From Artemisia argyi (taxonomy: Eukaryota; Streptophyta; Magnoliopsida; Asterales; Asteraceae), in assembly GCA_030686995.1 (NCBI GenBank), contig CM060681.1:159854333-159918332 (forward strand): a DNA stretch of 64,000 bases. The letters are read 5' to 3'. Numbering within the stretch: the stretch's first letter is position 1; the number at the start of each line of letters is the position of its first letter. The position numbers and the translations under genes were made by a program. A model generated the notes under the pieces. The model had not been told where the DNA came from. It worked only from the letters and a program-made list of their open reading frames with translations, and did not search any database. Shown here piece after piece: positions 24,774-36,088 of the stretch.

Positions 24774-25789
24774 TATGCTAGAAAAGATTAAATAAATTTA
24801 TATATCGTAATGCTTGATATACGTTGTTGTTGTAAAAGATTTTGTAATGCATTGAAACCAAAACATGGGCGAATAACTTACGGTGGTTTGGCACAGACAA
24901 TATAATTTTCTAACATTTGGGGCTTCCATAAATTATTTCCATCCGATTTATACTGTTTTTACTTTTATTTCCAACTAGTGTAGAAAGTAATAAGGAATCA
25001 TTAGTCATATGACTCTAATGGAGGCGTGAGTCAGTGAGTTAGAGCCCCCTACCAATTACTAGTGAGGGGTGTGCCTTTTATGGAAGTGGTAATTCCACTC
25101 AGCAACATGAGACAACTTTTGTATAAAAAAGATTGCTACATTTACATACATTTTACACTCAACAATCCTCTTGTATGAAAGTGTGCTCGTATAGTTGTAT
25201 GTATGTATGTATGTGTGTGATTATATTTATTTAGGGGTAATCGATAAATGGTAAATGATGATTATAAAGGATTTGAATGGTAAAAACTAGAGTTACATTG
25301 ACATTTTATATTACGCATTTAGACAAAATTGAACAATAGATTGTTTTTTGAACAATAGATTACTTGACCTTTTTTAGTGTTACATACATCGACATTTGTT
25401 TCTTTTATTACTATATAAAAGATTTAATCACTTAGGTATCGATCATCTTAATTATGAAGTGAGTTTTAGTTACTCTGGTAATTTTTAATTAATGACTAAC
25501 ATGCATTAGATTTATCTTTATTTCTTGACTTGTCGATAAGTAACCATATTTCCGAAGACTCATTCCAACATTTTGGCTTAATAAGGTTTTGAGCTCTAGT
25601 TTGGAGAATCTTAATTTGAAACACACTTTTGTAACTCGATCTTTAGTGAGGTGTTCTTACCTAAAGAAAAAGAATATGAGAAACATTCAAGATTCTTATC
25701 TAACAATATCATGACAAAAAAAATACCAACTCCATTATCGACCAATTAAAACAAAACATTTTCAAATAAAAAATGCAGCTGAATGTAGC
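24774..25789. other. Intergenic, no gene seen
   Basis: Low-complexity AT-rich DNA with a short TATG-type microsatellite near 25196-25220. No transposon ends or coding signal were recognised. Confidence 0.5.
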
Positions 25790-25797
25790 ATGCTGCA

Positions 25798-25971
25798 CAG
25801 TGACGGAACCAGGGTGTCCGGGGTCCCGGAACACCCAAGAATTTTTGTTGCACAATGTTAATTTTGTTAAAAAAAAACTCGATTTTTCTTAAATGCACCA
25901 GGTCCCTAAAACTTGTGTTTGTGGTATTGTTTAGGTGCACCTGGTCATTTTGTGTCCTAGTTCCGTCACTG
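25798..25971. mobile_element. hAT-type MITE, 174 bp, with 8-bp target duplication
   Basis: Twelve-base perfect terminal inverted repeats CAGTGACGGAAC / GTTCCGTCACTG, extended imperfectly inward. It is flanked by the perfect 8-bp direct repeat ATGCTGCA at 25790-25797 and 25972-25979. Eight-base duplications and CA(N)nTG ends are the hAT hallmark (established knowledge). The element is non-coding. It lies 272 bp upstream of the chitinase-like start codon, so it sits in or next to that gene's promoter. Confidence 0.93.
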
Positions 25972-26194
25972 ATGCTGCATATCCATTACCGTCGTTTTCA
26001 AATATAACAAATAGAAAATACCCCCAAAAGAAGTAGAACATCACCATAATCATACACCTAGGATATTTCGGCCACTATAATTTACATTAAAGAGACAAAA
26101 TACCATATATTAAGTTCATATTTGGTCAAAAATCCATCATTTTTATGTGTAGTTGAGTTGAACTATTCTTCCATAGCAGTCTATTCGAAAGTAG

Positions 26195-26202
26195 TATTTA
26201 TA
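26195..26202 (+). promoter_or_regulatory. TATA box of the chitinase-like gene
   Basis: TATTTATA 42 bp upstream of the ATG at 26244. In plants transcription usually starts about 30 bp downstream of the TATA box, so the leader would be only 10-20 bases, which is short but possible. Confidence 0.45.
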
Positions 26203-26243
26203 CACGAGCTAGAAAGTGGTTAAAGTCAAAGAAGCATATAGCA

Positions 26244-27143
26244 ATGAGCAATTGGAAGCTTTTTTTAGCTCTAGTCGTTTTTCAAGCTTATGCCTCTCAA
26301 ATCCTCCCTCAAGCTGTTGTTTTTCGTGAATACATAGGGGCAAACTTTGAAAATGTCCGATTCTCTGATGTACCCATAAACCCTCATGTCGAGATCCATT
26401 TCATTCTTTCTTTTGCCATAGACTATACTACTGGAACATCTCCAAAACCGACAAATGGAAAGTTTAACGTGTTTTGGGACGCTGATAACCTCGGTCCATC
26501 TCAGGTTCTCTCAATCAAACGCCAACATAAAAACGTTAAAGTAGCGTTAAGTATAGGAGGGGACACCGTGGGAAGTAAACCTGTTAATTTTACCGTTGTT
26601 TCAGTTAATTCATGGGTATCTAATGCTGTTACTTCACTCACTCGTGTAATAAAACAATATCATCTAGATGGAATCGATATCGACTATGAGCATTTCAAGG
26701 TTGCTCCTAATATCTTTTCTCAATGCATAGGTCGGGTAGTGACGACTCTAAAGAAAAATCGAGTCATTGCATTTGCTTCAATCGCTCCTTACGACGATGC
26801 TGATGTTCAACGTCATTACATGGCTTTATGGAAGAGTTATGGGCGTGTTTTCGACTATGTTAACTTCCAATTTTATGCATATGATAAGGGCACCACTATC
26901 GCTCAGTTTTTGCGCTACTTTGATACACAAGTGGCTAATTATAATGGTGGTAAGGTTTTGGTTAGCTTTAGCACGGATTCTAGTGGTGGTTTAAAACCCG
27001 ATAATGGGTTCTTTACGGCTTGTGAGAAGCTCAAGAGCCAGCGAAAGCTTAATGGTATCTTTGTTTGGTCTGCAGATGATTCAAAATCTAATGGATTCAG
27101 TTATGAGAGGCAATCACAAGCACTGTTAGTAAAGGCTAAGTAG
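26244..27143 (+). CDS. GH18 chitinase-like secreted protein (chitinase 2-like)
   Basis: A 299-residue intronless frame, the usual length for plant single-domain GH18 proteins of the chitinase 2/narbonin group. Residues 1-23 are a hydrophobic signal peptide ([16 protein letters not shown]), so the protein should enter the secretory pathway for apoplast or vacuole. The second conserved strand carries VALSIGGD (residues 100-107, the SxGG motif). The active-site strand is [11 protein letters not shown] (141-151), with the DxDxE triad D145, D147 and E149 intact, so hydrolysis of beta-1,4-GlcNAc chains is possible. NFQFYAY (207-213) keeps the substrate-binding Gln209 and Tyr211, and FVWSADD (273-279) the last-strand Trp. 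One N-glycosylation sequon lies at 115-117 (NFT). Only two cysteines remain (161, 260), fewer than in class III chitinases. An AATAAA lies at 27441. The nearest neighbours are transposons. Function in chitin defence is family knowledge; a lectin-like or storage role is possible. Confidence 0.93.
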   Translation: MSNWKLFLALVVFQAYASQILPQAVVFREYIGANFENVRFSDVPINPHVEIHFILSFAIDYTTGTSPKPTNGKFNVFWDADNLGPSQVLSIKRQHKNVKVALSIGGDTVGSKPVNFTVVSVNSWVSNAVTSLTRVIKQYHLDGIDIDYEHFKVAPNIFSQCIGRVVTTLKKNRVIAFASIAPYDDADVQRHYMALWKSYGRVFDYVNFQFYAYDKGTTIAQFLRYFDTQVANYNGGKVLVSFSTDSSGGLKPDNGFFTACEKLKSQRKLNGIFVWSADDSKSNGFSYERQSQALLVKAK

Positions 27144-27531
27144 AAGGCATATTGGAGTCATGGGTGCTTCAAAGTTCAAACTAAAATAAGATTATATCTT
27201 GTAAAGTATACAAGATATTTTAAATTTGTAGGGAGTTTGTGGAAAAGTATGTATGGAATTTAGATTGCTGCTAGATAGTCTTATCTGTATGTTTCTTTTG
27301 GTTGTTTATGTCAGAAGTTACGTTTTTCCATATTTAATGAATTTACCGGTATCCATTCATAGCGGCGACGGGTGTATAACAACATCAAATTTGTGTGCGT
27401 ATTTATTTGTGGAGCAAGTGCGAGTGTAAAAAGTTTAGTTAATAAATTATATTGGCTTATATGTGTAATGATATTTTAGTCTAACAATATCATTCACATT
27501 TTAGTCCTATCAATAATTAGCTTTTCAAGCT

Positions 27532-28850
27532 CTACAATTTTCTAAGCAATGGGAGCAGGACTAACCTCTTTAGCTTCCATTGACCAGAATCCAAATCAGC
27601 CCCATCCTTAGCCATGACATCAGTAGGAATGTCACATTCATCGGTATCAATCATATCAAGGACATCAATAGAATTTGATGTAATAATCTTTGTCCCACTC
27701 GTACTAGCCAGTTCAGTGGCCTTCTTCTTTGTAACATCCGCCTTCTTCGGCTCAGGAAGAGGCACTTTAGGTTGACAACGTATGGAACTTAGGGCCCACA
27801 TTTGGTTTAGTAAATCCTGCTTTACCCGGTGCACTTTGGCTTCCACTCTTACCCTTATGTTTATTATTGACCTATTGGAAACCGTCACCTTATGCGTAGG
27901 CTGAATTGGAGGGGAAACAAATTTAGGACAGTTATCCAAAGTATGACCAAAGATCTTACAAGTGTCACACCGAGGCGGTTTTCACTCGTATTCAACTCGA
28001 ACCTTTTCAATAGTAAAACCCGACCCATCAATTAAGGGTATCTCAACATTGAGACTGTCCTTAAGCACCTCATCTGGCTTCACTTCAATCAAGCACCTAG
28101 TAAAACTACTTATGCCTCATAATTCTAAACACATTTGACTAGTGTAAGAATCTAACATTTTTGGCGTACCAATCACTCTGTCTAGAAGACTAAGACCATC
28201 ATCAGATAACATAGCAAGAGGAACATCATGGAATTTAACCCATACCGGAATATTAGTCAAATACTCTTTAAGTAAGTTAGTGTTCCAAGTCCAGGGTTAA
28301 AGAATAATAGGAATATTTCTAATCATCCATGGACCATTTTCAAGAACATCTTCAACACCTTTCAGCTTGGTAAACTTAAAGAAAAATAAACCTCTGGCAT
28401 TCATCATGACCTTTTGAATGTCATACTTAGCCCACATATTACGCACATAATAATCAACAACCGGGAAAGCAATATGTTTACCAAGGAAGTAACCATATAG
28501 AGTATTCTCAAACCTAGTGTTTACCTCTTCAACCACTTTCATAGGGAAGGTAATATCAACTTTATTCTTCTTATTACTACGTTCCAGCCTACGAAAGTTT
28601 GACACACGTTTCTTAGGATCAATAGTCGTAGCACCCGCATAAGAAACCGACTTAACACTAGCTGCACCATTAGGTACCATAGTAGTTTGAGTACGCTTCA
28701 AAACAACTAGTACGTACAATAGTCGAATGGGGCAGTTACAAAATACTAGTAGTTGTAGGTTGTTTCAACACATTTGAAGTGTTTTATCATAATTAGTAGC
28801 CACACTTGTATGTTTAAGAGCTGCCAATGGTTCACTAACATTACTACAAC
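27532..28850 (-). pseudogene. LINE ORF1 (DUF4283 plus zinc knuckle), C-terminal part
   Basis: In one minus-strand phase the reading shows a DUF4283-like RNA-binding domain (KVVEEVNTRFENTLYGYFLG, ARGLFFFKFTKLKGVEDVLE, NGPWMIRNIPIIL), then VWVKFHDVPL, then a knuckle CDTCKIFGHTLDNC (Cys-x2-Cys-x4-His-x4-Cys) at about 27970-27930, then a basic tail. In-frame stops occur at 28765-28767 (TGA), 28294-28296 (TAA), 28117-28119 (TGA) and 27982-27984 (TGA). Two of the TGA stops replace tryptophans that family motifs lead one to expect (before GISSF and before KPPRC). ORF1 proteins bind the LINE RNA; this copy cannot make one. Confidence 0.82.
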
Positions 28851-30261
28851 TGATAAGGAAATATTTGTTACGCTTTTAGGGGGTCATTTAAGCCCTAAAT
28901 CGTGTTTTTATTATCAAATACTACCTTAAATCGTTTCTTTTGTCATTTTAGGTACTTGGGACATGAGTTCTGGAAAATAGAACATTTTGGACGTTTTTAT
29001 GCTCAAGTATGAAGAAAACAAGAAAAGCCAAGAAAAGTCAGGAAATCACACCTGACGGTGTCAGGCTTTATATGCTGACGCCATTACCTTATACTGGAAT
29101 GATAGTGGATTTTACAAGTAACGCCCCAGAAACCAAAGTCAGGTTAACACTTGACGGCGTCAGGTGTTCCAGGATGAAAGCCGCCCCTCTTTGGCTCTAC
29201 AAGAGACGGCCCAGAACCCCTATAAAGGGACGGCATCAGAAGTGGATCTAGGTGATCCGAGAACCCTAAACACGGCATTCTGATGGCGTCAGAGGCCAAA
29301 ACCTGACGCCGTTAGAGTTTTATATCTATATATACTTTTTAATTTTTCATTCATAAGTGGTGTAACTTTTGGGAGATATACCCTAGACGAATTTTACTGT
29401 AACTTTAGGGTTTCCAAGCCCTCTTTTCCTTCATGTTCAATTGAAGATATGTTTTGTTTTTAATCATTCAATATGTCTATGTATTGTTTGATTAATTGTT
29501 TATCTTGTCTTTCTTTTAACATGCTAGTTTAATTCTCTTTGTGTTTACTTAGATCTAATGAAACATAGTTGTTGATTATTGGTTGTAGATTTGTTATTAG
29601 TTGATTTGGTTGATTGATTTTCGCGTTAGGCTTAAGAAAACTTGCCATACTCGTACATGGTAATAGGCTTGAACGTCTTAAGAAACGTAATCAGATGTGT
29701 ACTATGATGTTATTGGTTATATTTAATGCATAAGTAACTGTTTACGAGGCCTAGATAGGAAGAGATAGAAGCTTATAGATTGGGGAAGTATGTACACAAC
29801 CCTATGACTGGTATTAAGGAATACAACCTTCATCCAAACAACTGTAACAAATCAATTAATTAGTAAGAGATAACCAGAGAGTAGTGAAATCTAAGTAAAT
29901 ATATTTTTCTCGTTATAAGAAGTTCACCAATTTACTTTTCTGTTATTTTATTTTATTTTGCATTTGTTGTAATTTTGAGTTAGTTGACTAGCAACTAATT
30001 CCGCACACTCTTCCAAAAACTGAGATTTTATTTGCTTTAATAAAAATATAAAAAATACAAAAAGAATCATGCCTCACCTCTAGACCTATTTTAAGTATCT
30101 TTTAATCCTAACTACACTATTCCCCTAGATAACGATCAATCCCCCGGTACTTGCCACTCACTATACTACATCGGTCAGGTACACTGCCTGGTGGGGATTG
30201 CAAGCTTCTCAAGAACCTTTGAAAAGTAAAACCTTTTGTAAGGTTGCAAAACCACGCATCA
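28851..30261 (+). repeat. Solo LTR of the Athila-like family (1411 bp), TSD ACAAC
   Basis: It starts TGATAAGG and ends CGCATCA, with perfect 5-bp target duplication ACAAC at 28846-28850 and 30262-30266. It is the same family as the LTR at 2981-4387 (shared GGGGGTCATTTAAGCC start block, the CGTCAGG palindrome motifs around 29050-29310, and the shared tail). A single LTR flanked by a duplication is the product of unequal recombination between the two LTRs of a full element. It interrupts the LINE ORF1, so it is younger than the LINE. Confidence 0.93.
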
Positions 30262-30266
30262 ACAAC

Positions 30267-30695
30267 AACTAGTCTCAACCGTATCCCCATGTGCATTAGA
30301 AGCCATATCACCACCATCTCCAATATATACGTTATGACCAGTTAGTGCATCATCATGACTTCAAAAACCAGCTATATCATCCACATGTGACTTAGGAGCA
30401 GATTGATTAGAAGGTTGTTCCAAAAAAGAAGTTGGAACAGAATCATTCGCATTATCAATCACATTTGCATCCTTAGTAGCCATAGTTGATGTCATGGACT
30501 CCACCTCCTCATTAGGGTTTCGCAAACCTCCACTAGAATAAGTTGGAGAAGGCTGCTCAAAGCTTGGCATAGAAGGCTGCTCAACACTTGGACAGGTAAG
30601 TGAAACTGTCTACACTTGTTGTAGCGTTTCATAAACATGAGCACATCACCAACAGATTTGGACGCACTCATGTTGTTTAGAAAATCCTTATTCAT
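30267..30695 (-). pseudogene. LINE ORF1, N-terminal part
   Basis: The beginning of ORF1 on the far side of the solo LTR. The likely initiator is the ATG at 30695 or the MSASKSVGDV start at 30671, but the phase shifts near 30600. The phase that joins the C-terminal part carries PSMPSFEQPSP and NPNEEVESM, and a TGA at 30361-30363. A doubled GAGCAGCCTTCT unit (near 30570 and 30550) gives a short EQPS repeat. Confidence 0.55.
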
Positions 30696-31130
30696 ATATC
30701 TCTAACCACGAACAGTATACCAATGCAAAACGACCTCAGAACAATAAACCCTAACTGAAACAATTAGGGTTTTAATCGTAAAAACCAGAAAAGCTAACCA
30801 CCAGCCATATGATCGATCAATAAAGAATAATATATGTAATGATGATTAATTTATAATAACAAATTAATCAAAAGCCTAACATTTAATATAAACTGATTAA
30901 GAATAACTCTAAAGTCGTTTAGAAAATTTAATAAACCCTAATTCGATTAACAAAAAAACCTAGAAGCAGTATGATTTCAGCAATGAATTAGATCAAGTAA
31001 TGATAAACACATGCAAATTAGTAACTCAAACAATTAGGAGTAGAAAACAAATGATTAAGAGAATTTTTTTGAAAACCGATTTAGAGATGTGAGGGTTTCG
31101 TTTTTCACTAGAGAAAGATAGGAGCATGGG

Positions 31131-31387
31131 TTATAAAAAAAATAAAAATAAAATGAATAAGCAAACTTTCAAAAGATTTTAACCGTGTGTTTTCCATAAG
31201 AGTGTAAACCTATGAAATATGTTTTGTACCCTACGTAAGATGTTTGAGCAAAAATATAGGTTTTATTACTATAAGTTCCTCAAAATCAAAATATATTACT
31301 TTCTCTTGTTCTTTTCATTTGTGAAGTTAGTTTGGTTGTATTTGTAATGTTGTAATTTTATTTTGTGTTTAGCCTTTAAAAAAAAAA

Positions 31388-31425
<38 letters not shown>

Positions 31426-33280
31426 ATATTTTGTATTTCATTAACTTATTCAGCGATGTTTTGGTTGAATTTCAAATTAGCAAACATAGCGTGTTTAGTT
31501 GGTGAAAAAATTTCTTTTTTTTAGTAAAACTTTTTATAAAAAACAATATAAAATATCTAAAAATTCGTTTAGTCACATTTTTCAACAATTATCAAATAAA
31601 GTAAAATTCTCACTTTTCAAATTTTAACTAAAAAATGAAAACCCTAAACTACATTTCTCCATTTTTTTCACACTAGTAAAATAATGGATTTACGAGTCTA
31701 CCATTTAAGTATTTCATTTTAACTATAATCACCATTGGTAATATCTCTACCTTGAATACTCGCCATCGCCGCCCACCGTTGTTGCCCACCATCGTAGCTG
31801 AGGTAATCTTTTTAAAAAGAAAATTTTTTAAAATTCTTAACTCTTATCTAAAGAATAAAAAGCAATCCCTTCTCAAAGAATCTTGAAATGAAAAAATAAG
31901 GGAAATTTTCTACAACTAAACGGTACCTAATCACTTTTGCGAGGAAAAAGGAACCCCCAAAGCCGAAATGTAAATAATTAACCGGAAAACCAAAATGAAA
32001 ACCGGTGAAAACTAAAGTAAATGGTTAACTGGAAAACCAAAATGAAAGCCGATGAACACTAATGATGTGTTTAGTTGTTGGAAAATGTAAAGTTTTTCAA
32101 CAAAGTTTTCTAAAATACACAAAGAAAACAGAAAACGTGCTCAAAATGAGTTTTTCAGAAAACCTCTTATTATTATTATTATTATTATTATTATTTCCCC
32201 CTATGATTTAGAGAACTTGAATTTAGAGTTCTCCAGTTTTTAAAATTTCCTAAATAAAGAAGAGTTACTCCATTCTCCAAAAAACTAGAGAAAGAAAATT
32301 AAGAAAATTTTGACGTAACAAAACGTACACTAAGTAACCAAACCAAAAAATAACCGGTTTTGGCTGTAGATTTTAATATTTTGACTCAGTTTCAGCATTG
32401 GCCTATAATGACCAAAACCAAACAATGCATACCCATAATTCTGATGTTCAAACGAATATGGGGTTACGTTAAAATATTATAGGGTTTTTGCATATATATC
32501 CTTATGAAATTGCATAATTGCATAATTTTATAATTCAACAGCAATTGAAGGTGATATTACATCCATACCCTTCCACTACATCTACTCTTTTTTCATTATT
32601 AAACAATTGAATAGCAATAAGAACCGAAGTGAGACTTCATATATAAGTGTAATATACATATTAATTCAAGTATTCTACTACAGATATACTCTTGACGCAA
32701 TAAGCGGTGGATGGAGATGAGAGTGGGTGATAAAAGTATGGCCACGATGACGTTAAAAATGGTGGGAACGGAAACGCGTAGAGAGAAACAGGGGATATGA
32801 ATATATAAAGTGTGAGGACATAAATGTAATTGCACATTCAATTGTTGTGGATTTATCAAATAGAGTCGTGAATTTGTCAGCTCCCTAACATAAAAGAAGG
32901 CACATTGTTTTGGTTAAAATCAAGATTTCACTACAAAATACGTATCGATTCTACACACTTATATCTCCACGCTTAAACTAGTTTGCAATTGCTTTCCTTA
33001 AAAATAAACTTAAAAGTATCACACATTAAAGTGCGTATAAAAAACAACACAATGAAAAATAGATAAATGAAAATGAAGTTAACACGTTTTGGGATGAGTT
33101 CGGTATCAATCCCCTACCGAACCGATACCAAATTGATGGTATCATATTTCTCCGAGCATGGGTACCGGTACCGTATCGGACGGGATCCCTTTACCGATAC
33201 CGGGAACGGTAGATATTCGGCATCTTTCGTTTTATAAAACGCACTCTATTAGCAGGCCGGATGTGGTATTTAGACAGCTA
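31131..33280. other. Intergenic with microsatellites and possible small foldback elements
   Basis: It contains A-rich plus (AAT)n at 31378-31423 and (TTA)n at about 32167-32195. Two segments start GTGTTTAGTTG (about 31493 and 32066) and end with near-complementary CAACTAAAC- or CAAAACGTAC-type strings (about 31912 and 32320); they could be decayed MITEs but no target duplication is clear. At 33115-33210 there is a small GC-rich patch with repeated ACCGATACC / GGTACCGGTACC strings. No coding sequence seen. Confidence 0.4.
31388..31423. repeat. (AAT)n microsatellite
   Basis: Twelve AAT units preceded by a run of A, downstream of the LINE 5' region. Confidence 0.93.
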
Positions 33281-33288
33281 AGGGGCGC

Positions 33289-34090
33289 ATGTTTTTAATA
33301 TGGCAAGTCTCCGAATATGAAAATAGATGTTGTTGGCTTAATATATACTTAGTCATACAAACGAAGACAACAAATGCTTGGTATTATAGGTTGAGGGTAT
33401 TTGAAAGTACAAATATTCCCGTTGAAGAAATGATGACGGCGAGCACCTATTGTGGAAAAAGAGGATTGTGTTTTCGGATTTGTTGTTTTGGAGCATAATC
33501 TACTTAGACATAACTTACATATTGAAAAGAATGCTGGTGATAATCTTCTCGTGAGTTTGTTAGATTTGGGTGAGAAAACAAGAGACTACGAAACACTCAC
33601 AAGGGGATCTCATGGAAATGGGAATCAGGCCTGACCTTCACCTTATTAATTTGTCCTAACAAAAAACATGCTTACCCCTAGCATGTTACACAATGTTACC
33701 GTTGAAAATTCCAACTTTTTTGTGTTAAAATATCTCAAAGTTTCCGATGGCTATGCTTCAAATATTTCAAGCGGTGTAAGCTTGAAAGATCCTAAGATTT
33801 TCGATCTTAAGAGTTATGAGGGGAACATTCTGATTCAATATATTTTGCTGATCACTTTGAGGGCTTTCATGCATTAAAGAGCACAAACTCGCGTAGTTAA
33901 AGCAGTGTCTGATTTTTGCTTCTTTTTCAAATGGTTACGTGTTAAGGTTTTTGATATCAGTGATTTGTAAAAACTTGAGCATTAAGTCGTGAAAACATTG
34001 TGTGAGTTGGATCAGTTATTTCCTCAGCTCCTAGCTTTTACACAATATCATATAAAAGGTGTTGATTTTGAAATCATTTGTTGTAGTATC
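33289..34090 (+). pseudogene. CACTA (En/Spm, TNP2-like) transposase remnant
   Basis: With several frameshifts the plus strand shows, in the family order, HIEKNAGDNLLVSLLDLGEK, a MEMGIRPDLHLINLS-like segment (about 33610-33655), then LKYLKVSDGYASNISSGVSL (about 33735-33790), then KIFDLKSYEGNILIQ, and VVKAVSDFCFFFKW (about 33896-33940) followed by VVKTLCELDQLFPQL. These match the stretch of plant TNP2 transposases leading into the DUF4218 region as I know it (typically SNISRCV, then GLKSHDCH). Stops and frame changes make it inactive. I see no terminal repeats, so only the fragment can be called. It is separate from the CACTA element beginning at 57080. Confidence 0.72.
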
Positions 34091-35148
34091 TCGTGTTTCA
34101 TTTTCTTAAGTGCAACATGTGGCAATATAACTTATCATGTTGAGGTAAGCATTACTAGATCTCAATTGTTGAGGTAAGCATAACTTATCATGTTGAGGTA
34201 AGCTGCTATCAATATCTCATTTGCATCGAGACCATTTTTAACAACACATATGTATTTCAATTCGTCTCACTTTACAAATATTTATGGCTTGTAATTAGGA
34301 AATACAAAGCCACCTGGCTGCCGATTTAAGTTAATTTAGGTTACAATCACCATGGCTAGTAGAAACTGTTGGAAAGTTAGTTAATGACATATCGAATCTC
34401 AAAGTGAAAGGTTTGTATAATAGAATACTTTGAACAGAAAATACTTGTTTTGAGCAAAGTCAAAGCTGATAATTTAATCTTAACAGACTTTTAAAAGATT
34501 CATTAGTCATGATTTTGTTTTAATGTCGGTCATTTATGCATCGGTTACAATGACACCTTATAAATACAAGCGTTCTTTATACTGTTAAAACAGCATCCAA
34601 TGGCTTCACACACTCCAGCCCATTGTTCCATCAAACTAAACACAAATGCCGGTGAAAAATTTAGGCATGTAAGTCATATCCGGCAGTACGACATACTCTT
34701 CCGATCGTTGTATCCTGGAAACAGAAGGCGAATATGTATTAAGGGAAACATGTTAAACATGTGCCACGATCATGATTCTTGAGTCGGATGTATCTACTTT
34801 TTCTCTTTCGTTTAACTAATGTTTATGTTCGTAACTTTAGTTTATGAATTTATGTTTTCATGTATTGTATCGCTATTGTGATTTCTAATTTGGATAGTTT
34901 TTCCTTTAAAAACTACTTCAAACCCAATCTTGCTATAGCCTACAGATGATATGATATTATGATATAAACGTTAGTCTAGAATAGGCTTGGGGCTTGAAAT
35001 GTTTGGGCTTAGCCAAGAAAATCTCAAAGTTTCTCAAATGGGTATAAAGAGTTGAACATATTTAACCCATTAATCGAAACAAAATTGTCAAATATTATAA
35101 CAAACAAAAAAAACTCTTGATTTTACACATGACGTGTGTATTTCGTGT
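34091..35148. other. Intergenic; one short frame behind a TATA-like box
   Basis: A 60-codon frame at 34600-34782 plus (MASHTPAHCSIKLN...) has TATAAATA about 42 bp upstream at 34558. I do not recognise the peptide and it has no signal peptide or motif. It may be chance. The rest is AT-rich with no transposon signal. Confidence 0.25.
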
Positions 35149-35521
35149 TGTTATGTGTTAGTAGCAATACTTAGGAGGGTTATATATTACTTAGACAATA
35201 ATATGAGGATTAGTTGTATTTTGTTTAAATAAAGTTTAAGATTGTACTTAGATTAAGAAACTAGTTACTTGCCTTGCAAGCTAAGGTTTCTACCTCTCAA
35301 CTCTATAAATAGAGATGAGGAGGATGCTAGTTATTCATTCTTCTTCCTCAATTGTAAAAGATTTATTAGGTTATTTAATAAAGGGTTCGTTGAGGGTATA
35401 ACGTGTGCAATATTCTTGTCAATTCTTTGTGGTCTCTCGTGTTGCTACTTGTGCTCGATACAACTCGTGGTCTAGCGTTCCGCGATTGAACTTCGGATTG
35501 TCGTCGAGGTATTTTCCAACA
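35149..35521 (+). repeat. 5' LTR of the gag-only copia element
   Basis: It carries the promoter: TATAAATA at 35304-35311 in CTCTATAAATAGAG. It ends CAACA directly before the primer site. Confidence 0.93.
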
Positions 35522-35522
35522 A

Positions 35523-35536
35523 GTGGTATCAAGAGC
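35523..35536 (+). other. Primer-binding site, tRNA-iMet type
   Basis: TGGTATCAAGAGCC, the plant iMet primer-site consensus TGGTATCAGAGCC with one inserted A, starting one base after the LTR. Confidence 0.85.
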
Positions 35537-36088
35537 CGCGGTTATTGTGGTCATCGAAGTTCGAGTGTTAGATCGAGGTTTCGAGTTCGTTCGAGGTTTC
35601 GAGGTTATATTTTGGTTTACGAATCGTATCCGAAAGTAGCAGGCCAATCGAGTGGATGTGATTGTTGGTTTTTCAAAACCAAGAATATTAAGTAATTTTT
35701 CTATTAATCGCGTTGAAAATACTACAAAGTTGGCTACGCTTGGTGTCATATCTTTTAATTTAAAATATATCGTTGTTTTTATCGTCTTTTGGTTATCTAA
35801 AGGCGACTTCAAAAAGGTTTGACGATTTGATCAAATTGAAGGTTTCTTGTTGCGTGTTTTTATTTAAATTAATTCTTGTGGTTCAAGTTTACAATCGAGG
35901 TCCTTGGGTTTTTAAAGTGTTTCGACTTTGGTACTTGATCAAGATCGAGGTTTAGGGTATTCCTAATTAATTCGATTTGCAAGAAGGGTTTTTAGCAACA
36001 AGGGGAATATTGCACATGGCTTGTGAGGCTTGTCGGTAAAGTTGGTTAAGAAACAACTTGACAAGGTTTTTAGCAAGGTATAAGAAGA

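Larger units (their letters stand above)
27532..31130 (-). mobile_element. LINE (L1-type) remnant, ORF1 region only, split by a solo LTR
   Basis: Minus strand. A leader-like region (about 31130-30700) is followed by the ORF1 N-terminus (30695-30267), a solo LTR with its target duplication (28851-30266), then the rest of ORF1 down to 27532. The LTR plus one 5-bp duplication is 1416 bp, a multiple of three, and the ORF1 phase is the same on both sides. ORF2 (endonuclease/reverse transcriptase) is absent: the sequence changes directly to the downstream flank of the chitinase-like gene. Plant LINEs usually lose the 5' end, so retention of the 5' part with loss of the 3' part implies later deletion. 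Confidence 0.75.

Noticed and set aside
31489..32330. Two MITE-like segments beginning GTGTTTAGTTG
   Set aside because: The inverted ends match over only about nine to eleven bases and no target duplication could be found, so they are mentioned only as a possibility within the intergenic entry.
35375..35812. A 145-codon minus-strand frame across the copia LTR and leader
   Set aside because: It is antisense to the LTR/primer-site region of a well-defined plus-strand element and has no domain.
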